Origin: Ricinus communis
Taxonomy: Eukaryota > Streptophyta > Magnoliopsida > Malpighiales > Euphorbiaceae
DNA length: 64,000 nt
Assembly (NCBI RefSeq): GCF_019578655.1
Contig: NC_063257.1
Location: 21,328,001-21,392,000 of the forward strand
Direction of reading: 5' to 3'
Positions 23,011-35,770 of the stretch are shown in pieces (the stretch's first letter is position 1; every line of letters starts with the position of its first letter). The notes beneath the pieces were generated by a model, which saw only the letters and a list, made by a program, of their open reading frames with translations, made no database searches and was not told the DNA's origin. Position numbers and translations under genes: made by a program.

Positions 23011-23740
23011 AAAATTTTTTTGATGAGTTGATGCACTTTTTTTTACGAGATGTTAGAAGGCACGATAGACCCATTGTCATTTCTACAGGTGATTAGTGCA
23101 GACCAGCCTTAAATTCTTTAATTGTTGTTTTGGTGGTGGTCAATACAATTTAGGGTTGGTGCAAAGTGTAGTTACGGTCATGCCATAAATTGTCTCATTA
23201 TTACATATGGTTTCGCCTTAATGAGTAAAATTTAGTACTTAGAATATCGAGCAGAGGTCATATCATATATGGTTGTAAAAAGAATAAGAATAATGGTTAG
23301 TATATATCTTTTGGATGCTCGAAATCTAGAGAAGCTTAAGTGAACACTACTTATTTTTATAAGTAAAATAAAAGTGCTTTAAAATACAATTTTATGCCCA
23401 GTCCCGCAAAGAAACTCTTTATGGCATTTCACTATTAGACATGCACATTAAATGTCGAGTTTAGTATACCATAAGCACCATAACTTATTTTTAGGACATG
23501 CATCATACACCATGCATTTTATGTTAATGCATATTATATCAGAATCATGTGTTGTAATCCTTTGCTGATGAGGGGTATCATCATCCTAGTACGCAATATT
23601 GTAGAATTTTATAAAAAGAAAATGACTAGAGATTTTATGATTTTATAAAAATATTTTTCAAGATAATAATAATAATTATTAATAATAATTTAAATAAATA
23701 AACAAATAGATAATTCTTTCAAAGTAAATTGTGTTTAGCT
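23011..23740. other. Non-coding replacement where gag should be, element A
   Basis: The leader to 23010 aligns with element B up to the start of gag. Protease wording resumes near 23770. The 730 bases between show no gag similarity and include an AATAAT-rich run at 23660-23710. Element B has about 2.1 kb of gag and protease here, so a deletion plus insertion of unrelated sequence is the simplest reading. Confidence 0.55.
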
Positions 23741-23769
23741 TGAGGATCTCTGGAAGACGGGCTTAGTTA

Positions 23770-26700
23770 CTATAAGAATGGATTAGTGGGTTCAGAATGC
23801 GCCACTTTGTATTGTAGAGAAGAGAATGTGACTTTTAAGCTTCCAAGCGATGTAAAGTTCTGTTTTAGGGTGACAGGATTTGAACACCCATATGATCTAG
23901 TATCAACTATCACGACTAGACAAATGCTACAATGTGGATTCAGGGATATCCAGTACGTGTAAAGGACACGTCATCAGGAAAGAGTGTAATGGAGAATGTT
24001 CATGTTGTCTGTGGTATCTTATTGTCTTCCCAAAGGAGCTTCTAGTACTATCACTGACCGAGAGATTAAGTTTCACATTGATACTATACTCAGAACAACT
24101 TCCATTTTCTTGCTACCTTCTAGGATGGCACTAACAGAGTTAAAGGAGCTTAAAGAGCAGTTGTTGGACCTTTTGGATAAGGGTCTCATCAGACCTAGTA
24201 AATCTTTTTGGGGCGCTCAAGTTTTGGTTGTGAAGAAGAATGATGGTTTCTTGCATCTTTGTATTGATTGCATGCAGCTAAATAAAGTGACCATTCGTAT
24301 CAAGTGTCTGCTTCCCTGCATTGATGATTTGTACGATTAGCTTCAGGGTGCAACATGTCTCCCCTAAGAGTTATTTTAAATCTGGATATCATCAGTTAAA
24401 GATGCGTGATCAGGATGTGCCCCAAGATAGCATTCAGGATTCGCTATGGGTGTTAATGAGTCCTTAATGATGTCATTTGGACTCACCAATAGGCCTCCAG
24501 CCTTTATGGATTTTGATAAGCAGGGTGTTTAAGCAATTCTGGACTGCTTTATAATTGTGTTTATTGATGTTATATTAATGCATCTTAGAAGTGAAGATAA
24601 ACATGCACAAAATTTGAGTTCAGTTTTACAAACTTTGGGAGAGAATCAGTATACGCTAAATTCTCCAAATGCATGTCTTGGTTGGAAAGTGTAGGTTTTC
24701 TAAGACATATGGTGTCTAGAGAGGGTATTCAAGTGGATCCCAAGAAAGTGGAGGCAGAGACCAACCACGGTAACAGAAGTTCACAGTTTTCTAGGATTGG
24801 CAGGCTACTAACGCCGATTCGTCCAAGACTTTTCAAGAATAGCAACACCTTTAACTAGATTGACTCAGAAGAATGTCAGGTTTTAGTGGACCGATGAGTG
24901 TGAAGGAAGCTTTCAGATGTTGAATGATTGTTAGACTTCAGCTCCAATGTTGACCTTACCATCTGGAACTAGTGGTCTTACGGTGTATTGTGCCGCTTCT
25001 AGAGTGGGTTTGGATTATGTTTTAATGCACCATGGTAAGGTAGTGGCTTGCCCTACTCATGACTTGGAGATGGCAACAGTAATTTTTGCCTTTAAAATTT
25101 GGACACACTATCTCTACGGGGAGACTATATATATGCAGATCACAAGAGTTTGAAGTATATATTGTAGCAGAAGGAGTTGAATCTAAGGTAGAGAAGATGG
25201 TTGAAGGTTCTGAAGGATTATGATTGTGTCATTCTTTACCATCCATGTAAAGAAAATGTAGTAGTAGATGCTTAAAGTAGGAAGTCAGCGGGTAGCCTTG
25301 CTCATATCAGAATGGAGAAAAGACCTCTGACTAAAGAGTTGTATGAATTGTATGATCAAGGATTACAGTTAGAGATATTGGGATTAGGAATGATGTTAGC
25401 GCATTTCAAGGTTTAATCCGTACTTATTAACAAGATCAAGTCAGCTCAAAGTCATGATCGCAGTTAAGAAAAGAAAATCTGAAAAGAGGTGCAACAAGGT
25501 CAGGCCGATTGTTTTATTATAGATGAAGATGGTACTCTCGGAATGGGCACTCGGTTGTGTGTTCCTAACATGGACAATCTTAGAAGGAGATTTTAGAAAA
25601 GGCTTACTGCACAGCTTATGGTGTCCACCCAGGTTCTACCAAGATGTACCATGATTTGAAAGGCATTTATTAATGGAACGGGATGAAAAAGGATGTGGCA
25701 GAGTTTTTTTTAAGTGTTTGATGTGTCAGCAGGTTAAACTAAAGTACCAGAAGCTGTCAGAGTTATTGCAGCCACTTCGTATACCAACGTGGAAATATAA
25801 AAGGATTACTATGGATTTTGTGCCAGGTTTGCATAAGACTTCGATAGGATATTGACTCTATCTGGATGATTATGGACCAGTTGACTAAGTTAGCACACTT
25901 TCTACCCATGAAGACTACTTATTCAGTGGCTAAATATGCAAGGGTGTATCTAGAAAGGATTGCAAGTCTTCACGGAGTTCCTATTTCTGTAAGGTCTAAT
26001 AAAGGACCACAATTTACTTCGAGGTTTTAAAGAAAACTACAAGAAGAGCTTGATACCAAATTGGACTTCAGCAGAGTTTTCCACCACTAGAGTGATGGTC
26101 AGTCATAAAGGATAATTCAGACCTTGGAAGATATGCTTAAGATATGTGTTATGGATTTTAGTAGTCAGTGGGATTGATACTTGTCATTGATTGAGTTGCT
26201 TATAATAATAGTTATCATGCAAGCATCGAGATGACTCCTTCTAAGGCCTTATATGGCAGAAGTGCAGATCTCTTATCTATTGGGAAGTACTAGGTGAGCG
26301 GAGTTAGTAGGACCATAGTTGGTTCAGATTACTTCAAAAAAGATTTCAATCATCTGTGAAAGACCGAAGACAACTTTTAGTAGACAGAAGAGGTATGCAG
26401 ATCCGAAGAGGAAGCACGTGGAGTTCAGTATCAGGGAGTATGTATTCATAAAGGTACTTCCTATGCGATGTGTGATGCGGTTTGTTAAGAAGGGCAAGTT
26501 AGCTCCACATTACATGGGACCCTTCAAGATTATCGACAAGATTATAGAGGTAGTACATAAGTTAGATTTGTCGTCGAATTTCTCGCATGTGCATCTGGTG
26601 TTTCATATATCTATGTTGAGAGAGTATATTTCAGATCCTTCGCATGTGTTGCAACCTCAGTATGTGGAAGTGACTGAAAACTTGACTTATTAGGAGCAAA

Positions 26701-26830
26701 CAGTCATGATCGTGGACACACAAGTTCACCAACTTCGCTCTAAGGTTATACCGATGATTAAGGTGTTGTGGCGAAACCATTCTAACGATGAATGTACTTA
26801 AGAGACCGAGCAAGAGATGAAAGATTCCTA
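23770..26830 (+). pseudogene. Element A pol remnant (protease end, RT, RNase H, integrase, chromodomain)
   Basis: Readable blocks: protease tail near 23776 (RMD then LVGSECATLYC); RT from 24120 ([52 protein letters not shown]); RNase H at about 24940-25270; integrase with K-M-Y-H-D-L-K-G near 25645 and D-F-V-P-G-L-H-K-T-S near 25820; and the C-terminal part at 26319-26693 (APHYMGPFKIIDKI, then VFHISMLREYIS). A chromodomain-like tail follows (VIPMIKVLWRNH near 26745). The RT catalytic motif, normally FIDD, reads FIDV at 24560-24571, and TAG 24338-24340 replaces a Gln in the conserved DQLQGA. Dead element. Confidence 0.85.
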
Positions 26831-26851
26831 CCCTCCAAAATCGGGTTTACG

Positions 26852-29100
26852 GGCATCTTATTTATAAAAAAATGTTGCTTTTGGTCCCAGCAACAAGGAC
26901 CATCCTTTTCCACTTTCTTTCTTCCTTCCTCAACGCCACCACCCACCTTCTTCTCTATTTTCACTATTTCCAGCCACCTGCACCACCACCCAGCATCTCC
27001 TCTCCCTCTTCTTCCTCTTCCCTTGTGGACACCAATCTACTCCTTTATTTCTCACTGGAAAATCGAAGTAAAGTGGAGGAGAAAATGTTCCTCCTCACTA
27101 CTGGTGCTAGACCAGCTACCTGCTAGCATTTTCTGACCAAATTGGCCCTGGAATCGGCTTCCCCACCCTCCAAAATCTTAGGAGAGCCCCATCTCGCCAT
27201 CGAACAGTCGCGTCCAGCTCATTCAAGCCACACTGGAGTAAATTCTTCTCCACCTAGATCTGGCATTTTTCGATAAGAATTAGGCTGCAATTTTTCTGTA
27301 TTTTGACTCCATGCATCTCAACCTTCGCGTAGGATTCTCCAGATTCGAATTCTGACACTGTTGACTGTATTGGCTTTTGGACCAAGGTGTTTTTCGGACG
27401 CACAGAATTTTGGAATTTTTGCTGGTTAAAATTTATTTAGACTCGATAAATTAATTAAAAATTTTAAAAAATATTATTACCATTAATTATTAATTATAAA
27501 TAATTAATTAATTTAGTTTACTTAATTATTAGATTAATTATAAAAATTATGGATTAATTAGTAAAAAAATTATTTGGCTCTATAATAATGTGTCTATGAA
27601 TAATTAAATTAAGATTTTGAAAAATTATTTGTGATTTGGATTGTGAAATAAACATTAATGCCGGACTGTTATTTATTCGTTGTGAACTTACAGAGTCGGA
27701 AAAATGATGCAGATATGGGTGACTCCATTGCTGTTAAATATTTGATGAATATTAGAAGTGTTTTTAGCAGGTTCTGGACCCGTTGTACATGGGGTAAATG
27801 TCTATATTTTAGAAGAGGTTCTACTGAATTTCGATAGAATTTCCAAGTTGGGATTCTTAAACAGTCAAATCTAAAAGTCTAGGCCTAGGGTTATTTATCT
27901 AATATTTTTATTTATTGATTGATTGAATTATTTATGTGAATAAATAATCTGATATTTCAACCAGCTTCACCAAAGGCGTAAGAGCAGCTAAAGGAAATTC
28001 AACAGAATTGTGAGTTAAAGTCGTATATAATACAATGTTACTTAATTATTGTTATTAATATCTTTTTATCATTAATATTATTACTATCTTAATTGCCAGT
28101 ATTTTATCACTATTATTATATTAACTATGAATAGTGCATATAACCATAATTTCATTTAATCCGATACTATTCAATTTTAGCATTTAATATTAAATTGAGT
28201 AATTCTATGATTGTCTATGATTTATGTTATTTTAATATTTTGATGCTAAGATTGTACTGTAACTCGGGATGAGATGGTAGTAAAACATGTCACTTGATGG
28301 GTTGTATCAGGACCGCATGCACACCGGTATAAATCAGAAACACGTAACAGGAGAATATTTATGTGACTTAACCCTAATTGAGCATCGCTCTCTGGCTTAC
28401 GAAAATTATGATTCACCGGAGGAAAGGACCCTGGTCGAGTATCGCTCTCTAGACATCGGGTATATTAGTAATTAAGTGATCATACGGAATTTAAAGACCC
28501 TGGTCGAGCTTTGCTCTCTGGGCGCCAGTCTTACTGGAAATAAGAGAGTTGATAGGCTGATAAAATTGGAGTATAGGTTCTACTGATGTTCTTATCATAT
28601 ATTTATTAAATTGAAAATTTCTAAAATATTGACATAACGCGCATTTTAATTATTTTATTATGATAGTTGTATTTGTTTTGGATTATATGATTTTAACTCA
28701 CTCTCGAGACTGATAGTCTCAAATTAAATTTTTCAAGGGACAATTAGGTTATTCACAGTTCCTCTCATTTTGGCAGCCTGACTCTTTCCTTCCTCGGGCT
28801 TAATATAACTATTTTTCTTGTATTTCTAACTATGTAAAGTTTTAGATACTCTGATGTATTCGTATTCAGACTTATTATTTCTATTCGATATGATGAACAA
28901 CCTGATGGCGTGTTAACTTTATTATTGCTGATGAATCAATATAAATTCTATTATAATTTATATTAATGAAATATTGATATATTGGATAAAATCATATCTT
29001 AATTAAGTTATTTATTAGTCAGACTTGTTATGGATTTCGGTGGCCTTATGCTTATCTATTTCCTAGCGCTGGTCACGGGCCTACAAATCGGGTCGTGACA
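26852..29100 (+). repeat. 3' LTR of element A, 5'-truncated
   Basis: This LTR aligns with the 5' LTR from position 20563 onward (GGCATCTTATTTATAAAAA at both). The first 449 or so bases, including the LTR start, are missing. The open frames at 26792-27136 and 26872-27126, and the minus frame at 26782-26964, lie in the same LTR block and are not genes. Subrepeats are seen near 28377, 28435 and 28505. Confidence 0.85.
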
Positions 29101-29106
29101 ATCGAA

Positions 29107-31459
29107 TGTAATACCGGAGAAAAAAAAATAATAATAAATATTATTATTATTATTAAAAAATATATATTATATATAATAATAATAATTTTGCTTCTTTTTC
29201 TTCCTTCCGCCCCCCCCCCCCCCCTCATTCTCCTTCCTTCCTCTTTCCCTCCCCTCTTTCTCCCGTCGTCGTTCAGCTCTTCTCCCCCCCGCCTATGCTG
29301 AACTAGCTCCCGTCGACCTTCCTTTCCCTCCGTCGCCGCCCGCTGCTTCTCTTTCTTCCTTCCCACTCGCTGCCGACGTCAAGCGAGAAAGAGAAGGAGC
29401 TGCCGACGCTAGTCCAGCTGCCTGCTATCCATTAATTGCTTGTCCGACGCTGGAATCAAGCTCCTCAACATTGAAAACCCCTGAGCCAATCTTCCCCCTT
29501 CATTTTCCATCACCGGCAAGCTTAGTGAAGCCTCATCGGAGCAGCGCCTTTTCGGCCTCAATCTGGTGGCTTCCGACTAGTTTTTGGCCAAAACTCTTAC
29601 GTTTTTGGACTCCCTGCAGCTCAAGCTTTGCGTAGACGCTTCTGGATTCGAATTCTGACACCGTTGGTAGTATTGGTTGTGAGACCCTGGTGTTTCTGGA
29701 TGAGCAGAATTTTAGATTTTCGGCTCGGTATAATTTTATTTGGACCTTAAAAATTATTTTATAATTATAGAAAATATTGTTGCTATTAATCACCAGTTAT
29801 AGATAATTTAATTTAATTAATTGTGACTTAAATATAAATATTATAATTAATTAGTATGATTAGTTATTGTGTTGTTTTCTGGTAGATATAGTTGTGTTGA
29901 ATTAGTTTAAATACCAGAAAATTTTATGTGGGTTGGTTGTCGAAATAAATATTATGTCGGACCCGTTTGTGAGGAAATTGTGATCTGTGGTGTGTTGTAG
30001 AGTCGGGAAAAAAATTATATAGTTTTGGCAGCCTGACTCCCGTTAATTAATTGCAGAATATTTGAAGTGTTTCTAACAGGTTTTGGACCCGTTATACGGG
30101 GGGTAAACGTCCATATTTTAGAGGAGGTTCTGCCGAATTTTTGGTAGAATTTCTGAGTCTGAATTTTCTTAGGCAGTCTAATCTAGGAGTCTAGGCCTAG
30201 GAAAAATTAAGAATATCTTATTAACTGAGTATTTTCGTGAATAGATAATCCGTCCATCCAGGTAGCTCCATTCGAGGCGTAGGAGAATACTGCAGAGCGT
30301 GGTAGAACTGTGAGTTAAAGTCATATAATCAATTGTGTCTTTGTTATGTCTAAATTAAATGTGATGCTAATTGATTAATAATTATTATAATTATTATTAT
30401 CGTTATTATGAGTAATTTTATTTGATTGATAATTATCACGAATATTATTAGCATTGTTATTAGTAAATTTATTTTCGTTATTATCAATATCATATTTAAT
30501 GTTATTTTAATATTATTATTATTATTATTACACATAATTTGCATGTTTGCTTCACTCGAGACTACTAAATTTTATTTCTCAATATGTTATTGAATATATT
30601 GTGTTTGCCTATGATTATACTATTTATAATTATTATATATGTTATGATTGTAACATTGGGATAAGGCGACAGTAGAACAGGCCACTTGATGGGTTGCATT
30701 AGGACTGCGTGCACATTAGTATTAATCAGAGACAGGTAGTAAAGGTTATTTTTGGGTTTTGCCTTGGTCGAGTATAACTCTCTGGGCTGTGGAAGTTTGA
30801 CTGCCGGAGGAAGGTCTCTAGTCGAGCGTTGCTCTGTAGGCGCTGACTTAATTGGAGAACAAGTGTCCAAGTTGGATTTAAGAACCCTGGTTGAGCTTTG
30901 CTCTCTGGACGCCGGACCTATTGAAATAATAGAGCCGAAAGGCTACCAGTATTGGGGGTTAGGGTTCTGTTGAGGCACTTGTCCCATAAGTATTTCAATT
31001 GTATTTTCTTTCTGGATTATGGTATGACACGTATTTTAATATAATATGACATGATATCTTGATTTAATAAATGTTATATTGAGGAGACTGTAATTGTTTT
31101 AGGATTATATGATTTGAACTCATTCTCGAGGCTGACAGTCTCAATTTAAATTTTTCAGGTGACAGTCAGGTTCTCTGCTGTCATGCATTGACAGCCCGAC
31201 CCCCTTCTCCATCGAGCCTATTCTAGACTCTCTGCAGTAGTATACTTGATATGTTATGTTTGATCTGGTTTGTAACAAATTGTGGAATGTTGTTAATATC
31301 GAGTTAGAGACTTATGAATGGCATGTCAGACTAGTTTAATATTATATTTTTATATGCATATTTGAAATGGCGATTAGTAAGGCTTACTACGGGTCTTAGT
31401 GGCCTTAAGCTTACCCATTCTCTAGTGCCGGTCACGGGCCCACAAATTGGGTCGTGACA
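29107..31459 (+). repeat. 5' LTR of element B
   Basis: This LTR is 2353 bases, begins TGTAATACCGG and ends GTGACA next to the PBS. It contains ATA/TTA-rich runs, a C15 homopolymer (29210-29224), a CT/GC-rich block (29220-29420) that gives spurious open frames on both strands, and three subrepeats near 30770, 30820 and 30893. Confidence 0.88.
29210..29224 (+). repeat. Poly-C tract (C15)
   Basis: An uninterrupted run of 15 C lies inside the 5' LTR of element B. The matching place in the 3' LTR (near 36550) reads CCCCC only. Confidence 0.9.
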
Positions 31460-31463
31460 AAGT

Positions 31464-31475
31464 TGGTATCAGAGC
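31464..31475 (+). other. Primer binding site of element B, initiator tRNA-Met
   Basis: TGGTATCAGAGC is a perfect match, four bases after the LTR end. Confidence 0.9.
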
Positions 31476-31632
31476 CTAGGTTTAGATTTCCTTTGACCTA
31501 GGTTAGCTTCCTTAACTACTGCGGAGTTAGGGCCGAGTCTATCCTTGCATGTTTTTTTGATTCTAGCATCTGTGTTATACGTTAGAGAGTCTGTTGGGTT
31601 TGATATCTTGCTGTTTATTCTCAGCCCTTGCT

Positions 31633-32840
31633 ATGCTGAGGACTCGAGGGGCTGCAGCAGCGGCCCAAGAGGCCCAAGATGAGGTTTCCACTCAATCAGC
31701 CTCACCAGCCCGTGATACTAGTAGGCAAGGTAGACCTCGAACGGCAACCCAACCTGATCAGTGTGAGGCTCAAGAGGCATGCGGTGCTGGTAGAGTCCTA
31801 GTGGAAGCGTTCGTAGCCGGTATGACTGGGATGCAGATGGCTTTAGAGTAGTTGTTGGTTTTTCAGTAGCAATAGGCTGCCTAGAGTTTAGGGAGCCATG
31901 GTAGTGGGTCCGGTATCAGGAATCCAGACGAGGTTCCCATGTCTGAATATACTAAGCTAAGACCCATGGAGTTTGATGGGGCATCTAGGGACTCTTTGGA
32001 CTTCCTAGACGAGGTTGAGATAAGGACATCAGATTTGCACTATTCTGATAAGAGAACTATCAAGATGGCCGGTTTCTCTTTGAAGGGGATAGCATCTCAG
32101 TGGTTCAGAGACAATATCCGCCCCTTTTTGGATAGGTTATTGTGGAGGCAGTTCAGAGACAGGTTCGAGGAGTGCTTCATCCCTTTTGGCATGAGGTAGG
32201 AGTACAAAGAGGGATTTGAGAGGCTGGTTAAGGGAGACTTGTCAGTGGCAGAGTACACTAGGCAGTTTGTGTAGCTGAGTAGTATGCGCCCTATGCTGTA
32301 GGGACCCGGGAGCAGAAGAACAACAATTATATTTCAGGACTCGGTCTAGAGTTTGTCTCATTGATTCAGTCTAGGAGGAGCAGCTTTCTAGAGGTGACTG
32401 ACATGGCCAGGCAGATAGAGATGATCCTGCAAGGATTTAGCCAAGGGACTGATGATGGCAGGAAGAAGAAGACCAGGATTGAGGGTCAGTCTAGTGCAAA
32501 ACCAGCTGTGCTTATTATGGCAGTGGAGGCTACTCCGGAGGTTCTGACCAACAGACCGGGCAAAGAGGCTACCGTACTCATAAGAAGGATAGACACAACC
32601 GGAAGGGTAGCAGAGGATTCAAGGCAAGGCAGGGCTTCAGTGGTAGTGGGTAGAATTCTAGCTACAACAACTCTAGTTCTGGAGCCAGCACCTATAAGAT
32701 ATGCGGCATGTCACATCAAGGACCATGCCTAGCTTCCAGCGGAGCTTGTTTCAAGTGTGGCGAGATGGGTCATATGGCTCGAGCATGTCCTTGCTACTTT
32801 AATCAGCTAGCTTTTCCTCAAGCTCGTTTGCTAGTGCGGC
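31633..32840 (+). pseudogene. Element B gag remnant
   Basis: Gag begins MLRTRGAAAAAQEAQDE at 31633 with the usual glutamine/alanine-rich N-terminus. The capsid part at 31939-32199 reads MEFDGASRDSLDFLDEVE and later WRQFRDRFEECFIP. The nucleocapsid CCHC zinc knuckle C-F-K-C-G-E-M-G-H-M-A-R-A-C is intact at 32747-32788. Amber stops lie at 31849-31851 and before the capsid, and another after MR at 32197-32199. The open frame at 32361-32732 overlaps gag partly in another frame, so at least one frameshift lies between. Confidence 0.85.
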
Positions 32841-32999
32841 CCGACTAGCTTTTCCTTCAGCTCTAGGATATTCTCAGGGTGGATCTCAGTTTATCAGCCA
32901 GCAGGGCTGTGGTTTTGGAGGTAGGCCTATGGGAGGCTGATCTTGGAGCAAAGTTCAGAGTCAGGCTTTAGGCTCTCAGTAGTCAAGCCGTGGGCAGGC

Positions 33000-33420
33000 G
33001 AGAGTGTTCAACCTCACTCATCAAGATGCACGAGCCTCTAATGCGGTGGTGTCATGCATTGTTCCTATCTGCTATTTTGAAGCTAGAGTTTTGTTAGACC
33101 TTGGGGCTACCCATTCCTTTGTATCGCTAGTTTTACTTTAAGATTTAATGTTCAACCGGTTAGACTTCAAGTTCTGATGTCGGTCACTATGTCGTTAAGT
33201 GACGCCTTAGAGACTGATGTTGTCTTTCCGTCGGTGTCAATTAAGGGTTGGGATTTAGTTGCCAATTTAATTCTGTTGGACGTAATGGATTTCGACGTAA
33301 TCTTGAGAATGGATTGGTTGGCTATGCAATATGCCATGTTGGACTGCTGGGAAAAGCAAGTAACTTTTCAAATCCCGGGGGACTCAAAGTTTCATTTTAA
33401 AGGCGAGCATGTACCTACTC
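33000..33420 (+). pseudogene. Element B protease fragment
   Basis: The active-site motif reads D-L-G-A-T-H-S-F near 33097-33120, where the family has D-S-G-A-T-H-S-F, so the residue after the catalytic Asp is changed. The second half (ILRMDWLAMQYAMLDCWEKQ, about 33300-33360) is the conserved end of this protease type and is open within the long frame 33177-33692. A frameshift and stop lie between the two halves. Confidence 0.8.
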
Positions 33421-34900
33421 CATTGAATCTTGTGTCAGCCATCACAGCTAGGCAGATGCTTCGTCGTGGGTGTCAGGGATATCTAGCTTTAGTCAGGGAT
33501 ACCTCGGCAGTTAAAGGCATCATTGAGGATGTTCGTGTGGTCTGCGAATTTTCTGATGTATTTCCAGAAGAGCGACTAGGATTACTGCCTAATAGAGAGA
33601 TAAAGTTATGCATCAACGTGGTACCGGGTATGACATTTATTTCTTTGCCGCCCTACCGAATGGCACCAGCCGAGTTAAAGGAGCAGTTGTAGGACCTCTT
33701 GGATAAGGGTTTTATCAAACTAGTACGTCTCCATGGGGTGCTCTTGTTCTATTCGTGAAGAAGAAGGATGGTGCCTTATACCTCTGTATTGATTACAGAT
33801 AGTTGAATAAAGCAACAGTTCATAACAAGTATCCGCTTCCTCGCATCAATGATCTATTGGATCAGCTTCAAGGAGCCGCATGCTTTTCCAAGATTGATTT
33901 GCGATTGGGGTATCACCAATTGAGGATTTGTGAGGAAGACATTTTGAAGACGGCCTTCAGGACGTGTTTTGGGATTATGAGTTCTTGGTAATGTCGTTTG
34001 GACTCACTAATTCTCCTCCCGCATTCATGATATGATGAATCAGGTGTTCAAGTAGTTCCTAGATCGTTTTGTCATTGTATTCATTAATGATATCTTGGTG
34101 TACTCTAGAAGCGAAGAGGAGCACGCGTGGCATCTGAGGATGGTACTTCAAACATTGAGGGAGAATCAATTGTACACTAAGTTCTCCAAGTGCGAGTTTT
34201 AGTTAGAAAGCGTTGCTTTTCTTGGACACATTGTATCTAGAGAGAGTATGCAAGTGGACCCCAAGATAGTGGAGGCGGTGACTAACTGGTAGAGACCGAC
34301 CACAGTGTGAGGTGTGTAGCTTTCTAGGGTTGGCAAGCTACTACCATCGATTCGTGCAAGACTTCTTGAGGATAGCAGCGCCTTTGACTAAGCTGACTCA
34401 GAAAAACTTCTGGTTCTAGTGGACTGACGCGTGTGAAAGAAGTTTTCAGAAGTTGAAAAACTGTTTGACTTCAGCTTTGGTTTTGACCTTACCCTCTAGG
34501 ACTGGCGGATTCACAGTGTATTATGATGCTTCTAGAGTGGGTTTGGGTTGCGTCTTGATGCAACATGCTAAGGTAGTGGCTTATGCATCCAGGCAATTGA
34601 AAAGGCATGAATATAATTACCTTACTCATGATTTGGAGATGGCGGCAGTAATCTTTGCTTTAAAGATCTCGAGACACTATCTTTATGGTGAGACATGCGA
34701 GATATATACGAACCGTAAAAGTTTGAAGTATATTTTTAGTAGAAGGAATTGAATCTGAGACAGAGGAGATGGTTGGAACTTCTGAAAGATTATGATTTTA
34801 ATATTCTCTACCATCCAGGTAAAGCAAATGTTGTGGCTGATGCCTTAAGCAAGAAGTCCATAGGTAGTCTTGCTCATATTAGTGCAGAGAAAAGACTCCT
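33420..34900 (+). pseudogene. Element B reverse transcriptase and RNase H remnant
   Basis: RT begins after the protease with ITARQMLRRGCQGYLA and VVCEFSDVFPEE. Next come PPYRMAPAELKEQL followed by TAG (33690-33692) in place of a Gln codon, D-Y-R-stop-L-N-K-A with TAG at 33800-33802, and [20 protein letters not shown]. The catalytic motif FIDD is changed to FIND at 34080-34091, which destroys the metal-binding Asp. RNase H is at 34453-34860 ([36 protein letters not shown], then YHPGKANVVADALSKKS), read in two frames. Confidence 0.88.
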
Positions 34901-35089
34901 GACTAGAGAGTTGCACGAATTATGTGACCAAGGGTTGCAGATGGAGGTATTGGAATCAGGAGCATTGTTAGCCAATTTAGGGTTAGGTCTGTGCTTGTTG
35001 ACAGAATCAGGACCCACAGTTACAAAAAATCTTAGAAGAAGTGCAATAAGGTCAAGCTAATAATTTCATTATATATGATGATGGTAATC

Positions 35090-35770
35090 TCAGGATGGGC
35101 ATTAGGCTGTGTGTTCCCGATGTAGATAATCTCATAAAGGAGATCTTAGAAGAGGCTCACTGTACAACTTACAACGTGCATCCGGGCACCACCAAGATGT
35201 ATAATGATTTGAAAGGAAATTATTGGTGGAATGGAATGAAAAGGGATGGAGCATCAGAAGCTGTCAGGGTTATTGCAACCACTTCCATACTAGAGTGGAA
35301 ATGGGAAAGGATTGCTATGGATTTTGTTTCGACTTTACCTAAGACTTCGGCTGGTTATGATTCTATTTGGGTAATTGTGGACCGATTGACTAAGTCAGCG
35401 CACTTCCTTTCGGTGAAGACTACTTATTCTATGGCTAAGTATGCACGGGTGTATCTGGAGAGAGTTGTCAGTCTTCACGCTGTTCCTATTTCTATAGTGT
35501 TTGACAGAGGACCGCAATTCACTTCGAGGTTTTGAAGGAAGCTACAAGAAGAGCTTGGTACCAGATTGGACTTCAGCAGTCTTTCACCCCTAGACTGACG
35601 GACAGTCGGAGAGGACAATTCAGACCTTAGAGGATATGCTTTGGAAGTGAGTGATAGATTTTGGTGGTCAGTGGGATTAGTACCTACCGTTGATTGAACT
35701 CGCGTATAACAACAGTTACCATATAAGCATCGAGATGGCTGCTTATGAGGCATTGTACGGCCGAAAGTGT
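35090..35770 (+). pseudogene. Element B integrase core remnant
   Basis: The zinc-binding start is reduced: EILEEAHCTTYNVHPGTTKM is present with H-x3-H-like residues, but the C-x2-C half is missing, because KRDGASEAVRVIATTSI follows the NYWWNGM block directly. The catalytic core reads ERIAMDFVSTLPKTSAGYDS (first Asp), SIVFDRGPQFTSRF (second Asp) and continues past a TGA with T-D-G-Q-S-E-R-T near 35590-35620 (third acidic residue). The minus-strand frame at 35475-35753 is its shadow. Confidence 0.85.

Larger units (their letters stand above)
20114..29100 (+). mobile_element. Ty3/gypsy chromovirus element A (Tekay/Del-like)
   Basis: The element is bounded by LTRs starting TGTAATACCC and ending GGTCGTGACA. 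The 5-bp target-site duplication ATCGA is present on both sides (20109-20113 and 29101-29105), so the ends are certain. It has a mutated initiator-Met PBS, no recognisable gag, and a broken pol from mid-protease to a chromodomain-like tail. The 3' LTR lacks its first 449 or so bases together with the polypurine tract. The same family forms element B just downstream. Confidence 0.88.

Noticed and set aside
29073..29366. 97-codon Arg/Gly/Glu-rich minus frame and its plus counterpart at 29095-29301
   Set aside because: Both come from the CT-rich and poly-C part of the element B LTR and are low-complexity artefacts. The same holds for 36632-36925.
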